A DNA stretch of 64,000 bases from Aquimarina sp. AU58 (GTDB lineage Bacteria; Bacteroidota; Bacteroidia; Flavobacteriales; Flavobacteriaceae), in assembly GCF_900312745.1 (NCBI RefSeq), contig NZ_OMPD01000014.1, forward strand, positions 124,001 through 188,000, read 5' to 3'. A program made the position numbers and the translations under genes. Of this stretch, positions 8,514 through 15,594 are shown one piece after another (within the stretch, counting starts at the first letter, position 1; every line of letters begins with the position of its first letter). Below the pieces are notes generated by a model. That model was not told where the DNA came from and searched no databases. It saw nothing but the letters and a program-made list of their open reading frames with translations.

Positions 8514-8650
8514 TGCCAACGTCTCTGTATAAGATTAGTTGCGTGGTTTAGCAAATAATTTACCAAAAATGGAACGAACCAGAGGAAATTCCTATGGAAT
8601 TTCCAAGTAGGCAAGCACCAAGCAATTAATTTCATATATTGTTATGTGCT
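8514..8650. repeat. attC-like palindrome (family A)
   Basis: TGCCAACGTCTCTGTATAAG on the left pairs loosely with ATTTCATATATTGTTATGTGC on the right. The apical stem is GGAAATTCC-TAT-GGAATTTCC at 8593-8613. Right end GTTATGTGC (8641-8649) equals the reverse complement of GCACATAAC (9608-9616). Confidence 0.7.
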
Positions 8651-8850
8651 GGATTCTATTTTAATTTGATGACCTCTTGTTAATTCTTCAAGAATATTTT
8701 TAGGTGTTTTTAGTAACTCTGGATTTTTTTCTAAAAGTATAGTTTCAGTGATTGTTAATGTTTTAACCATAATATTTGAAATGCCATTATTGGTAACTTT
8801 TACTATTAATATTGAGCCTAATTTTGTAATTTTTAAAAAAATATATATCA
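8642..8850 (-). pseudogene. 3' remnant of a minus-strand cassette gene
   Basis: Directly after the attC-like element lies an open minus frame. It ends ...TRGHQIKIESST-stop, with KVTNNGISNIMVKTLTITET before it. It has the position and 3' geometry of the other cassette genes. Upstream the frame runs into the plus-strand lipoprotein gene and loses sense. I infer the tail of a gene split by insertion or decay; see 9525-9599 for the possible head. Confidence 0.35.
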
Positions 8851-8853
8851 GAA

Positions 8854-9468
8854 ATGAAAAAATTACTTTCACTATTTTTATTCTTTGTTTTGTTTTCTTG
8901 TTCGGAAAGCGACATACAGCAATTTGAGTCTGGACAGTTTGGAGAGCAAGATATTGTAACAGATGCAAGTGGAAGAGAATATCCTTTTTTGGATCCAAAT
9001 GTGGTATCATACTGTGGTCCGGGTTGGGGAAGAAAGTTTTGTCGATTTTTATCTAAATATGATGGGACAATCTGGACAGATGCAGAAAATTATTATAGCG
9101 ACTTTTCAGATATAAAATTTTCAAACTTTTCAGACAATGAATATTTTATATCCTTCTTTAATCTTGATAGTATTGCTTCATATTGTGAAGGATGGAAAAT
9201 AGGTGAAACAACTTACGATGGAATAAAATGGAATATAAAAATCAAAAAAGATCAGGAGGATGTTTTGTGGTTTGCATATGATTATTATGGGTCTAGTGAA
9301 GAAAGGGAATATACTATAACTTATAAATATGAAGTAATTGATGGTTTACTTCATTTTTCAAGTACTGAAGGTCAAACGTTTATTTTCGGTCCTTCTGAAA
9401 GAAATTATTCAGAAGATTTTCTTGACACAGGCGACATAATTAGATTAAAAGGATGTATGTTTTACTAA
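8854..9468 (+). CDS. Hypothetical lipoprotein on the plus strand of the array
   Basis: 204 residues, ATG at 8854. The signal peptide MKKLLSLFLFFVLFSC has a clear lipobox (LFSC, Cys16). The mature part is rich in aromatic and acidic residues, with YCGPGWGRKFC and a late C in RLKGCMFY; there is no known domain. It runs against the strand of nearly all neighbours. It sits inside a unit whose ends (GTTATGTGC at 8641, GCACATAAC at 9608) match and which retains minus-strand gene fragments on both sides. It may therefore be a later arrival. Confidence 0.7.
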   Translation: MKKLLSLFLFFVLFSCSESDIQQFESGQFGEQDIVTDASGREYPFLDPNVVSYCGPGWGRKFCRFLSKYDGTIWTDAENYYSDFSDIKFSNFSDNEYFISFFNLDSIASYCEGWKIGETTYDGIKWNIKIKKDQEDVLWFAYDYYGSSEEREYTITYKYEVIDGLLHFSSTEGQTFIFGPSERNYSEDFLDTGDIIRLKGCMFY

Positions 9469-9524
9469 TTTTGCCCACTGTAATGGCTCATCATCTTTAT
9501 GAGACACAGTTTGGACTTTAGGTA

Positions 9525-9599
9525 TTATGTAAGGTAATAGTTTAATAAGTAGTTTATGATATTAGAATTGCCAAATTCGGTATTTCTTTTGTTTCCCAT
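9525..9599 (-). pseudogene. Possible 5' remnant of the disrupted cassette gene
   Basis: An ATG at 9599, preceded by AAGAGAAA, opens a 24-residue frame beginning MGNKRNTEFGNSN and ending in TAA at 9525. It sits at the usual start position just inside the unit terminus GCACATAAC. It could be a real micropeptide, but it fits better as the head of the gene whose tail is at 8642. Confidence 0.25.
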
Positions 9600-9607
9600 T
9601 TTCTCTT

Positions 9608-9744
9608 GCACATAACGGACTTGTGTATGCTTTGTTGCGTTTGGTTTAGCGTAAAGTTAGCAAATAATAACTGAATAGAAAGTCCGCAAGGACTTTCCAA
9701 GATATGCCATAAATAGCAATAAAATATACACGGTGTTCTACGCA
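9608..9744. repeat. attC-like palindrome (family A)
   Basis: GCACATAACGGACTTGTGTATGC pairs with AAATATACACGGTGTTCTACGCA. The apical stem is GAAAGTCC-GCAA-GGACTTTC (9679-9698). The right terminus GTTCTACGCA (9735-9744) is the exact reverse complement of TGCGTAGAAC (10212-10221) across the gene. Confidence 0.8.
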
Positions 9745-9745
9745 G

Positions 9746-10150
9746 TTATTTTATTTTTTCAAACTTTTGTGAAAATCCTTCGTTCGAGGCAAAATGGAGA
9801 AGTAAATAATTGTCTTTAATTTCGAAACCAATTGCAGCAATATTAGCATTTTGACAATTGGTTATAATCCTTTTTTCACTCAAAGAATATGTTCCAGAAG
9901 ATATTTGTTCATCGGAATATGGTTGACATAAAGACCCATTTTCTGATGTAATTACTTCGTTTTCGAAAAATTTAATTACTTTTTGGCTATCAATGCTTTG
10001 AAAAGTTCCGCTACCATCTCCAGGATCCGCTAATTGCTCTATCAATTTCCATTGTCCAATTAATTCTGTTGTTTCAGAATTGTTATTTTCATCTGTTGAG
10101 CATGAAATTAAAATTCCAATGAATGTTAGAAGTATGATTGTTTTTTTCAT
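9746..10150 (-). CDS. Lipocalin-like lipoprotein
   Basis: 134 residues, ATG at 10150. The signal MKKTIILLTFIGILISC has lipobox LISC (Cys17). After a short linker, ELIGQWKLIEQLADPGDGSGTF begins a single beta-barrel domain of the Bacteroidota lipocalin-like/DUF type. It continues with a SGTYSLSEKRIITNC strand pair and a LLLHFASNEG ending. Cys97 and Cys76 could form a disulfide. Surface-attached or periplasmic; ligand unknown. Perfect ten-base unit ends (9735 and 10212) make it one of the clearest single-gene cassettes. Confidence 0.75.
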   Translation of the reverse strand: MKKTIILLTFIGILISCSTDENNNSETTELIGQWKLIEQLADPGDGSGTFQSIDSQKVIKFFENEVITSENGSLCQPYSDEQISSGTYSLSEKRIITNCQNANIAAIGFEIKDNYLLLHFASNEGFSQKFEKIK

Positions 10151-10211
10151 ACATTTTAGATATATGTAGTTTACTATTAGATTCAGAAATATTTATTTGG
10201 TTGCGTCAAAT

Positions 10212-10340
10212 TGCGTAGAACAACAGAATAAAGGATATATGCCCTATATATTCTATGCATGGTTATTTTCAAATTTAATCTTAGATCTACTTTTATCTCT
10301 AATGTGCTATAACGATGTTGTATATATGATGTTGGCAGTA
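10212..10340. repeat. Family B repeat (B4) with core-like ends
   Basis: From TGCGTAGAAC through AGAATAAAGGATATATG to GTTGTATATATGAT and GTTGGCAGTA (10331-10340). This short copy, about 110 bases between the AAC and GTT boxes, shows that family B occupies the same position as family A elements. Confidence 0.75.
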
Positions 10341-10349
10341 TATTCTTGT

Positions 10350-11549
10350 TTAATGATGCTTAGGTTCTGGTAATTCGAAGAATTTGCTTACGGTTTTATC
10401 CAGCATTTTTGAGACTTCATTTTGGTTTTCTTTGGTTGGTTTAAGGTCAACAAATTTTCCAATTATATTTCGATGTCTGTAAATGATTATGGTGTGCTCT
10501 GCTTTAGGGTTTATCTTATTTAAATGGACTTCTGATTGCGTATCGGTAAATGATGGAACAAACGTCAATGCAATATTTTCTAAGTTCAATTCTTTTCCTA
10601 GTTGTTCTAACTCTATTTGTCGATTCGATTTGCTGTAGCCGTTCTTATTACCATAAACAAAGTAGACTTTTAAGTATTTTTCTCGGGTAACACTTTCTTG
10701 CTCCAAAAATGTTAGCCATTCTTTTATTTCGGACCAGTTTGGTTGGCTACCCACAAAGTAAACAATTCCGTGAAATCGTCCATATTTACATACAGGGCAA
10801 GTTCTTGTGCCTTTGTCTGGTCCCCAGGCGTGAAATGGTGTAAAAGAAGGGTTCTCTTCGCCAATTTCTAGACCAGATTTAAGTGTATGATCTATAGTTA
10901 TAGGATAATTTGGGATATTAAGCCCTAAAATAATATTATGCTCAGCAACTTGCATTTCTGTATCAATAAGTACTCTTAAAATACCACTACCACCACGATT
11001 TTTAAGCATCTTTCTTTTTTTGCCTGTCAATAATATATCATCGGCAAATTCTAAATTATCGATATAATACTCATCATCAATTTCGGGTTCTTTAATAGAT
11101 AAATGAATGTGCGCAGGGATATCACGATTTGGATAAGGCGCTGGTCGAATGGTATATATCGAGTAATTTCCTTGCTTATCAGATTTTACCCAGCCACGAG
11201 TACGACCGTGTTTTTGAGATTTGCCTTCTCCGTTAGCATAATATCCATTGTGGTCGGTTTGCCAATAATAAACGATTACGTTGGGCGCAGGCGTAACACC
11301 GTCTAATTTTAGTATTTTTCCTGTAACCAATAATTTTTGCCCTTTCCCGTTCCAGGCCGAACTTGTATCAATAGGTTTAATATTTTTTGGCATTCCGACA
11401 TACATTAATTCACAACCATCGCAGCCGCCACCAACAATTTTGTTTTTGTTATTTCTTTTGGGTATTTGTTCATTTTTTGCCTGGCCATTACAACTTGCCA
11501 ATGATATCAGGAATAGAAAAAGGAGTCCGAAGTTCAGTATTTTTTTCAT
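10350..11549 (-). CDS. Intradiol ring-cleavage dioxygenase-like lipoprotein fused to a thioredoxin-fold domain
   Basis: 399 residues from the ATG at 11549; an in-frame start nine codons upstream (11576) would spoil the signal peptide. The lipobox LASC follows MKKILNFGLLFLF. Residues about 55-200 match protocatechuate-dioxygenase-like proteins: LLVTGKILKLDGVTPAPNVIVYYWQTD (beta-sandwich start) and YTIRPAPYPNRDIPAHIHLSI, holding likely iron-ligand Tyr and His positions. From about 240 a second domain begins: TRTCPVCKYGRFHGIVYF has a CPVC motif of thioredoxin/peroxiredoxin type, then strands to the end. It shares one unit with the LytTR gene 98 bases upstream. Substrate unknown. Confidence 0.75.
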   Translation of the reverse strand: MKKILNFGLLFLFLISLASCNGQAKNEQIPKRNNKNKIVGGGCDGCELMYVGMPKNIKPIDTSSAWNGKGQKLLVTGKILKLDGVTPAPNVIVYYWQTDHNGYYANGEGKSQKHGRTRGWVKSDKQGNYSIYTIRPAPYPNRDIPAHIHLSIKEPEIDDEYYIDNLEFADDILLTGKKRKMLKNRGGSGILRVLIDTEMQVAEHNIILGLNIPNYPITIDHTLKSGLEIGEENPSFTPFHAWGPDKGTRTCPVCKYGRFHGIVYFVGSQPNWSEIKEWLTFLEQESVTREKYLKVYFVYGNKNGYSKSNRQIELEQLGKELNLENIALTFVPSFTDTQSEVHLNKINPKAEHTIIIYRHRNIIGKFVDLKPTKENQNEVSKMLDKTVSKFFELPEPKHH

Positions 11550-11646
11550 TAGTATAAAATTTAAAGGAAGTCTCAAAAGTCCAATAAATCCTAAGTGTTG
11601 AAAAGAAAACTATACAAGAATTAGCTTACTGGAGTGGTTTTAGAAC

Positions 11647-12468
11647 TTAGTGGTTTAATAGGGTACTCCAATTTTGACGATAATGCCTGCTGAACCTTAT
11701 GGATTGACCATTAGATAAAATACAATCGTAATCGCCATTCTTTCTTGATTTTAATTCTGCTATGCAGTTTTTATTGACAATTACAGAACGATGAACCCTT
11801 AAAAAGGTTTGAGGGTCTAATAAGTCTGCAAGTTTTTTTAAACTCTCATCATGCAAAATTTTCTGACTGGTTGTATGTACCATTGTATAGGGTCTGTCGG
11901 TTTCGATAAATAGAATTGTAAAGGTGTCAATCTTTATTCTACGAATACCATTTTTAACAGTAATGGTTTTATTGGTCTTTTGATTTTGGAAGTGTTTGTT
12001 TAACTGTTTTTTTCTTTTAAGATAATCAAAAATAAAAGGACTAAATAAATAGACCATAATGGTTATATGCAATTGATTTGAAACTGCATTTTTAAGTATT
12101 GTTAAAAAACGATGAGGTACAGAATAGATAAGATTACTGCCTAAAATAAAAATTGAAGTAAAAATAAATATATGTAGTACGCTAAATATAAACCCAGTGC
12201 TTAAAGCGTAAAGTACTTTGGTAGTTAGTGATTTGAATTGAACTTTATTATAAAAGGAATTTGCAATTTTTATAAATGGAATAAATAAAAGCCAATATAT
12301 ATTATAGAGCATAGTATCGGTCCAATAAAATGCAGTAGGTTTAATTTTGGAGAAAACGTAGTCTTGAAAAATTGCCAACCCATAAAGTACAACACAAAAT
12401 ACAACCAATGTCCCAAAATTTGGATGTAGGAGTTTGTTTATTGTTTTATTAAGTTTTTGTTTTCTCAC
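11647..12468 (-). CDS. Membrane-anchored LytTR transcriptional regulator
   Basis: 273 residues. The start is GTG at 12468, because an in-frame TAA lies three codons upstream. Four membrane helices (about 18-35, 50-68, 85-112, 130-148) are followed by a LytTR DNA-binding domain from about 175. Its features are IRRIKIDTFTILFIETDRPYTMVHT, LDPQTFLRVHRSVIVNK and FSRHYR. It has no receiver domain, so sensing probably occurs in the membrane part. It is upstream of the dioxygenase fusion in one two-gene unit bounded by exact ten-base ends (10331, 12483). Local control of that gene is the simplest reading. Confidence 0.85.
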   Translation of the reverse strand: MRKQKLNKTINKLLHPNFGTLVVFCVVLYGLAIFQDYVFSKIKPTAFYWTDTMLYNIYWLLFIPFIKIANSFYNKVQFKSLTTKVLYALSTGFIFSVLHIFIFTSIFILGSNLIYSVPHRFLTILKNAVSNQLHITIMVYLFSPFIFDYLKRKKQLNKHFQNQKTNKTITVKNGIRRIKIDTFTILFIETDRPYTMVHTTSQKILHDESLKKLADLLDPQTFLRVHRSVIVNKNCIAELKSRKNGDYDCILSNGQSIRFSRHYRQNWSTLLNH

Positions 12469-12482
12469 TTCTTTTTAAGAGT

Positions 12483-12620
12483 TACTGCCAACGGTTTGTA
12501 TATGATATAGTAAGGGATTAAAACGCACTTACTTTTCGGTTTAGCACATAGTCAAATTTATATGCACCAATTTGGGGTTTGGCATTTAACCCTTATTATT
12601 TTTACACGGTGTTGGTTATA
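12483..12620. repeat. attC-like palindrome (family A)
   Basis: TACTGCCAACGGTTTGTATATG on the left, TTTTTACACGGTGTTGGTTATA on the right. The middle ACGCACTTACTTTTCGGTTT is shared with 2011-2146. The left end is the exact reverse complement of GTTGGCAGTA at 10331. Confidence 0.8.
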
Positions 12621-12626
12621 GTTATT

Positions 12627-13388
12627 TTACGTGCTTAAATCAGTTTCTTCCCAACTTATACCTTTAGATAACATCCAAGTCAAGGAATGCCTTCGTTCAT
12701 GAATTACACCTCCATTTCCCATTGGATCAAAACCATTGGGAACTGTTTCACTACCCAATTGAGCACTTCTTACTGCATTATGTAGGCAATAAAATAAATC
12801 TTCTTTTTGCATCAACTTTTCTTCAGACAGAGTTTCTTTATCTTTAATCCAATCTTCTACACTTTCGTCTATAGGACAACTAAAGTCTTTCAAAATATCT
12901 TGCATTTGATCTCCCGACATCATTTGCCCCGTAATATCAGGCTCTTTATATCCAAAAAACCAAGCTAAAGACCAAGCATTTTCGAATTTCCATCCAATAG
13001 AATTTCTTGCTTGTTCATCATCTCTTGATATATTGAGAATTTCTTTTTCTTCTTCGTCCATAAAATCCTTAAGATTATTTTTGTCTATGAAAGTCAGAAT
13101 TTTATCACTTTCTAAATTGTCTTGGGGAACCATTAACCAAAGAACTAATGCTTTTATAGCGTTTAATCTTTGCGCGATTTCAATTGAAGGTCTTAGTTCT
13201 CGATCAAATTCTGTTGGTAAAGAGCTAGCTGGCTTAAATCCAGAATCAAGACAAATAGATATATTTTCAAGTCTCAAATCTGTCATCCAGGGAACTTGTT
13301 TAAAAGATTCTAAGTTATTCTCATTTTTAGTTTCTCGTTCAGATTCTGTATTTTCTTTTGAACCAAATATTTTTTTGAAAAAGCTCAT
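12627..13388 (-). CDS. DUF4272 domain-containing protein
   Basis: 253 residues, ATG at 13388. After a charged N-terminal 30 residues, the body has the DUF4272 pattern. It includes EIAQRLNAIKALVLWLM (about 72-88), GWKFENAWSLAWFFGYKEP (about 132-150), LFYCLHNAVRSAQLG, and a final IHERRHSLTWMLSK...SWEETDLST. Cytosolic; function unknown, but the family is commonly found as stand-alone cargo in variable regions. Unit ends GTTGGTTATA and TGTAGCTAAC match at seven of ten bases, the mismatches being transitions. Confidence 0.85.
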   Translation of the reverse strand: MSFFKKIFGSKENTESERETKNENNLESFKQVPWMTDLRLENISICLDSGFKPASSLPTEFDRELRPSIEIAQRLNAIKALVLWLMVPQDNLESDKILTFIDKNNLKDFMDEEEKEILNISRDDEQARNSIGWKFENAWSLAWFFGYKEPDITGQMMSGDQMQDILKDFSCPIDESVEDWIKDKETLSEEKLMQKEDLFYCLHNAVRSAQLGSETVPNGFDPMGNGGVIHERRHSLTWMLSKGISWEETDLST

Positions 13389-13410
13389 TTTTCTATTATT
13401 GTGTTTTTAA

Positions 13411-13551
13411 TTGTAGCTAACGTGTTTGTGTATGGTTGCGTGGTTAAGCAACTAATTTAGTAAACAAATACGAACCCAAGAAAATTCCGTAGAAATTTTC
13501 CAAATAATCACTAATCAAAGCAATTAACTATACAGGTATATTGTGCTTTCG
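13411..13551. repeat. attC-like palindrome (family A)
   Basis: TTGTAGCTAACGTGTTTGTG-TATGG on the left, AATTAACTATACAGGTATATTGTGC on the right. The apical stem is GAAAATTCCG-TAG-AAATTTTCC (13479-13500). The right end is less well conserved, and I found no matched partner for the next unit. Confidence 0.65.
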
Positions 13552-13627
13552 TTATTTTAAAATAACTTAATTTTTAAAAATGCTTGTATTGGTTAAATAA
13601 AAGTATTTTCGATATTTCTAGTTGTCG

Positions 13628-14290
13628 TTACGCCAAACCAAAGTAGATACAAATTAAAGCTATAGTGTTAAAAAACCCGTGTATGGCAATAACAAACCAC
13701 AAATCGTATTTGCGTAAGTAGAATATCAGAGCTATAAGTGCTCCAGTAATCCAAGTAACAAGTTGTCCTGTAATGCCTTGTTGACTGTGCATGAAGCCAA
13801 AAAAACCAGTAACTAGGACAATATTAAGCACTATACTGATCTTGCTTTCTCCAAAGAATTTTACAAATTGGCGCATAAAATAACCGCGAAAGATTATTTC
13901 TTCTCCAAATCCCGCAGTAGCCCACACTATTAATAAAGTAACTAATAAGGCAGGAAGATTTCCTTTTAATCCATCAAAACTTGAATAATCTATAGGAACT
14001 CCAGTTAGTTTTGTAATTACAGGGACCAATGCAAAGAAATAAAAAATAAAGAGCCCTAGCGCAACTAATGGAGCAAGTACGAAAATGTTTTTGGTTGTAA
14101 ATTTTTCGCGTTGAAACCCAAGTTCTGAAAATGCTTTTCCTTTGTATTCTAGGTAATTTGCTATGATAATTACTATTGAAGCAATAATATTTGGAAGGAA
14201 ACTTAAATTAATTGGTCCAAACCATAAAAAGCAGATGATTGCAAAGGTAATTGAAGGAATTAATATTTGTCGTATGGTGATTTTGTTCAT
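13628..14290 (-). CDS. CPBP family intramembrane metalloprotease (CAAX-type)
   Basis: 220 residues, ATG at 14290. About seven hydrophobic helices. The catalytic signature is complete: E130-E131-x3-R135 in GFGEEIIFRGYF, H168 in GFMHSQQG, and H204 with N208 in AIHGFFNT. Family members (Abi/CAAX/Rce1 type) cut membrane proteins; several serve in bacteriocin maturation or self-immunity. The LytTR regulator upstream (start 15251, gap 124 bases) lies in the same repeat-free stretch, so the pair may be one unit. Confidence 0.9.
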   Translation of the reverse strand: MNKITIRQILIPSITFAIICFLWFGPINLSFLPNIIASIVIIIANYLEYKGKAFSELGFQREKFTTKNIFVLAPLVALGLFIFYFFALVPVITKLTGVPIDYSSFDGLKGNLPALLVTLLIVWATAGFGEEIIFRGYFMRQFVKFFGESKISIVLNIVLVTGFFGFMHSQQGITGQLVTWITGALIALIFYLRKYDLWFVIAIHGFFNTIALICIYFGLA

Positions 14291-14414
14291 TGTTTTTTGA
14301 TTTTAAATTCTAAACGAAATAATGAACAAAATCTCTGAAAACCCTTTTAAACACTTATGTTTTTACTGAATGGTCGAAATTTATAACCGAATAGTCGGTA
14401 GTTTTTGGCATCTT

Positions 14415-15251
14415 TTATTGAAACCAATCCATAAATGCTTTTCGCTTGTAACGACTTATATTGATTTCAGCAATCGTATCCTTTTTAATGAAAGCTTTTA
14501 ATCGAATACGCAACTTACCATTTTCAATCTTTTCAATTAGGTGTACAGTATCTTTGTGAATGATAATTTGCCGATTGGCTCTAAAAAACAATTGATCGTT
14601 TATTTTTTCTTCGAGCTCATTTAATGTAAAATCAGTGTTAATTGTTGTGCCGTCATTTTGAAGGGTATACACAATTTTGTTTTCGCTGTAAAAGCACGCA
14701 ATATTTTCATAGGTAAGCTTCGTCATTTTCGTGCCGCTGTCAATAGTAATTTCAGCATCTCTTATAGATAACTTATATAAATTGTATATGTCTTGAGCAT
14801 ACAATAAACCTATGAGAATAAAACACAATAATAAAGTAATTAGTAAACCAATTAATAAATAATAAAACACTGTCTGTCCGCCTACAACTTTATCTATAAT
14901 AATATTTATAGGAATATACATGATTGTAATATATCCTAGAGTAGAAACCATAAACCATACAATAGCAGCAATTTCTACCTTTTTAGAGAAATGCTTTTTC
15001 TTGTAAAATTTAAAATTAAGTTCCGCTATGATTCCAATGAGAATAGATAAAACAATAGTCGATAGAAAACCTTCTATGGGAAATCTATACGTTTCACTAT
15101 CCAGAAAATTATCACTCGCTGCTAAATGATTTGCGACTAACGAGAAAATCGTTAATATAATTGCTTTCTGAACCCAACGCCATGCAGAACTACTGATACA
15201 TGTATGCCATACTGTTTTTACTGTACTCTTGGTTGGTTGTGTAGTACTCAT
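14415..15251 (-). CDS. Membrane-anchored LytTR transcriptional regulator
   Basis: 278 residues, ATG at 15251. Four membrane helices (about 28-43, 61-78, 90-112, 124-150) precede a LytTR domain: ITIDSGTKMTKLTYENIACFYSENK, LFFRANRQIIIHKD, and a basic ISRYKRKAFMDWFQ end. It is organised like 11647-12468 but clearly different in sequence. It sits upstream of the CPBP protease on the same strand, which suggests regulation of that gene. Confidence 0.85.
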   Translation of the reverse strand: MSTTQPTKSTVKTVWHTCISSSAWRWVQKAIILTIFSLVANHLAASDNFLDSETYRFPIEGFLSTIVLSILIGIIAELNFKFYKKKHFSKKVEIAAIVWFMVSTLGYITIMYIPINIIIDKVVGGQTVFYYLLIGLLITLLLCFILIGLLYAQDIYNLYKLSIRDAEITIDSGTKMTKLTYENIACFYSENKIVYTLQNDGTTINTDFTLNELEEKINDQLFFRANRQIIIHKDTVHLIEKIENGKLRIRLKAFIKKDTIAEINISRYKRKAFMDWFQ

Positions 15252-15383
15252 GAATTAGAAACTCTTTTTTTTGTTAGGTTCAAAAGTAAAGAATAATTTC
15301 TCCAAGAATATGGTTAAAATATTTTTCAATTTTACCCGGGGAAGTAAGTTTTGTCTAATTTTTTCTAAAGAGTTTTATTATTG

Positions 15384-15474
15384 GTTAGCGGTTTGTCATA
15401 ATGAAACACAACATTTAGTATATTAAGCGTAGCATCCTGCAAGGTGCTATGATTTCATATACATTGTTACCTGC
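15384..15474. repeat. attC-like palindrome (weaker copy)
   Basis: GCGGTTTGTCATAATGAAA pairs with TTTCATATACATTGTTACC. The inner hairpin is AGCATCCTGCAAGGTGCT. The right end GTTACCTGC (15466-15474) is the exact reverse complement of GCAGGTAAC (17460-17468). The rest of the gene-free stretch 15252-15594 shows nothing I can name. Confidence 0.6.
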
Positions 15475-15594
15475 TGGCATGTTTAAAATTTATTTCCATT
15501 ATATTCAAATCTAGAAAAGGATTGGCATGTATATCAAATTGAGCAAACTGCCAAAAGTTTTATCTGCCCTTGTAGGCATTTTACTCAAGATACT

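Noticed and set aside
8642..9010. Whole 122-residue minus-strand frame as one gene
   Set aside because: Its first 50 residues are antisense to the signal peptide of a convincing lipoprotein gene; only the last part looks like a genuine remnant.
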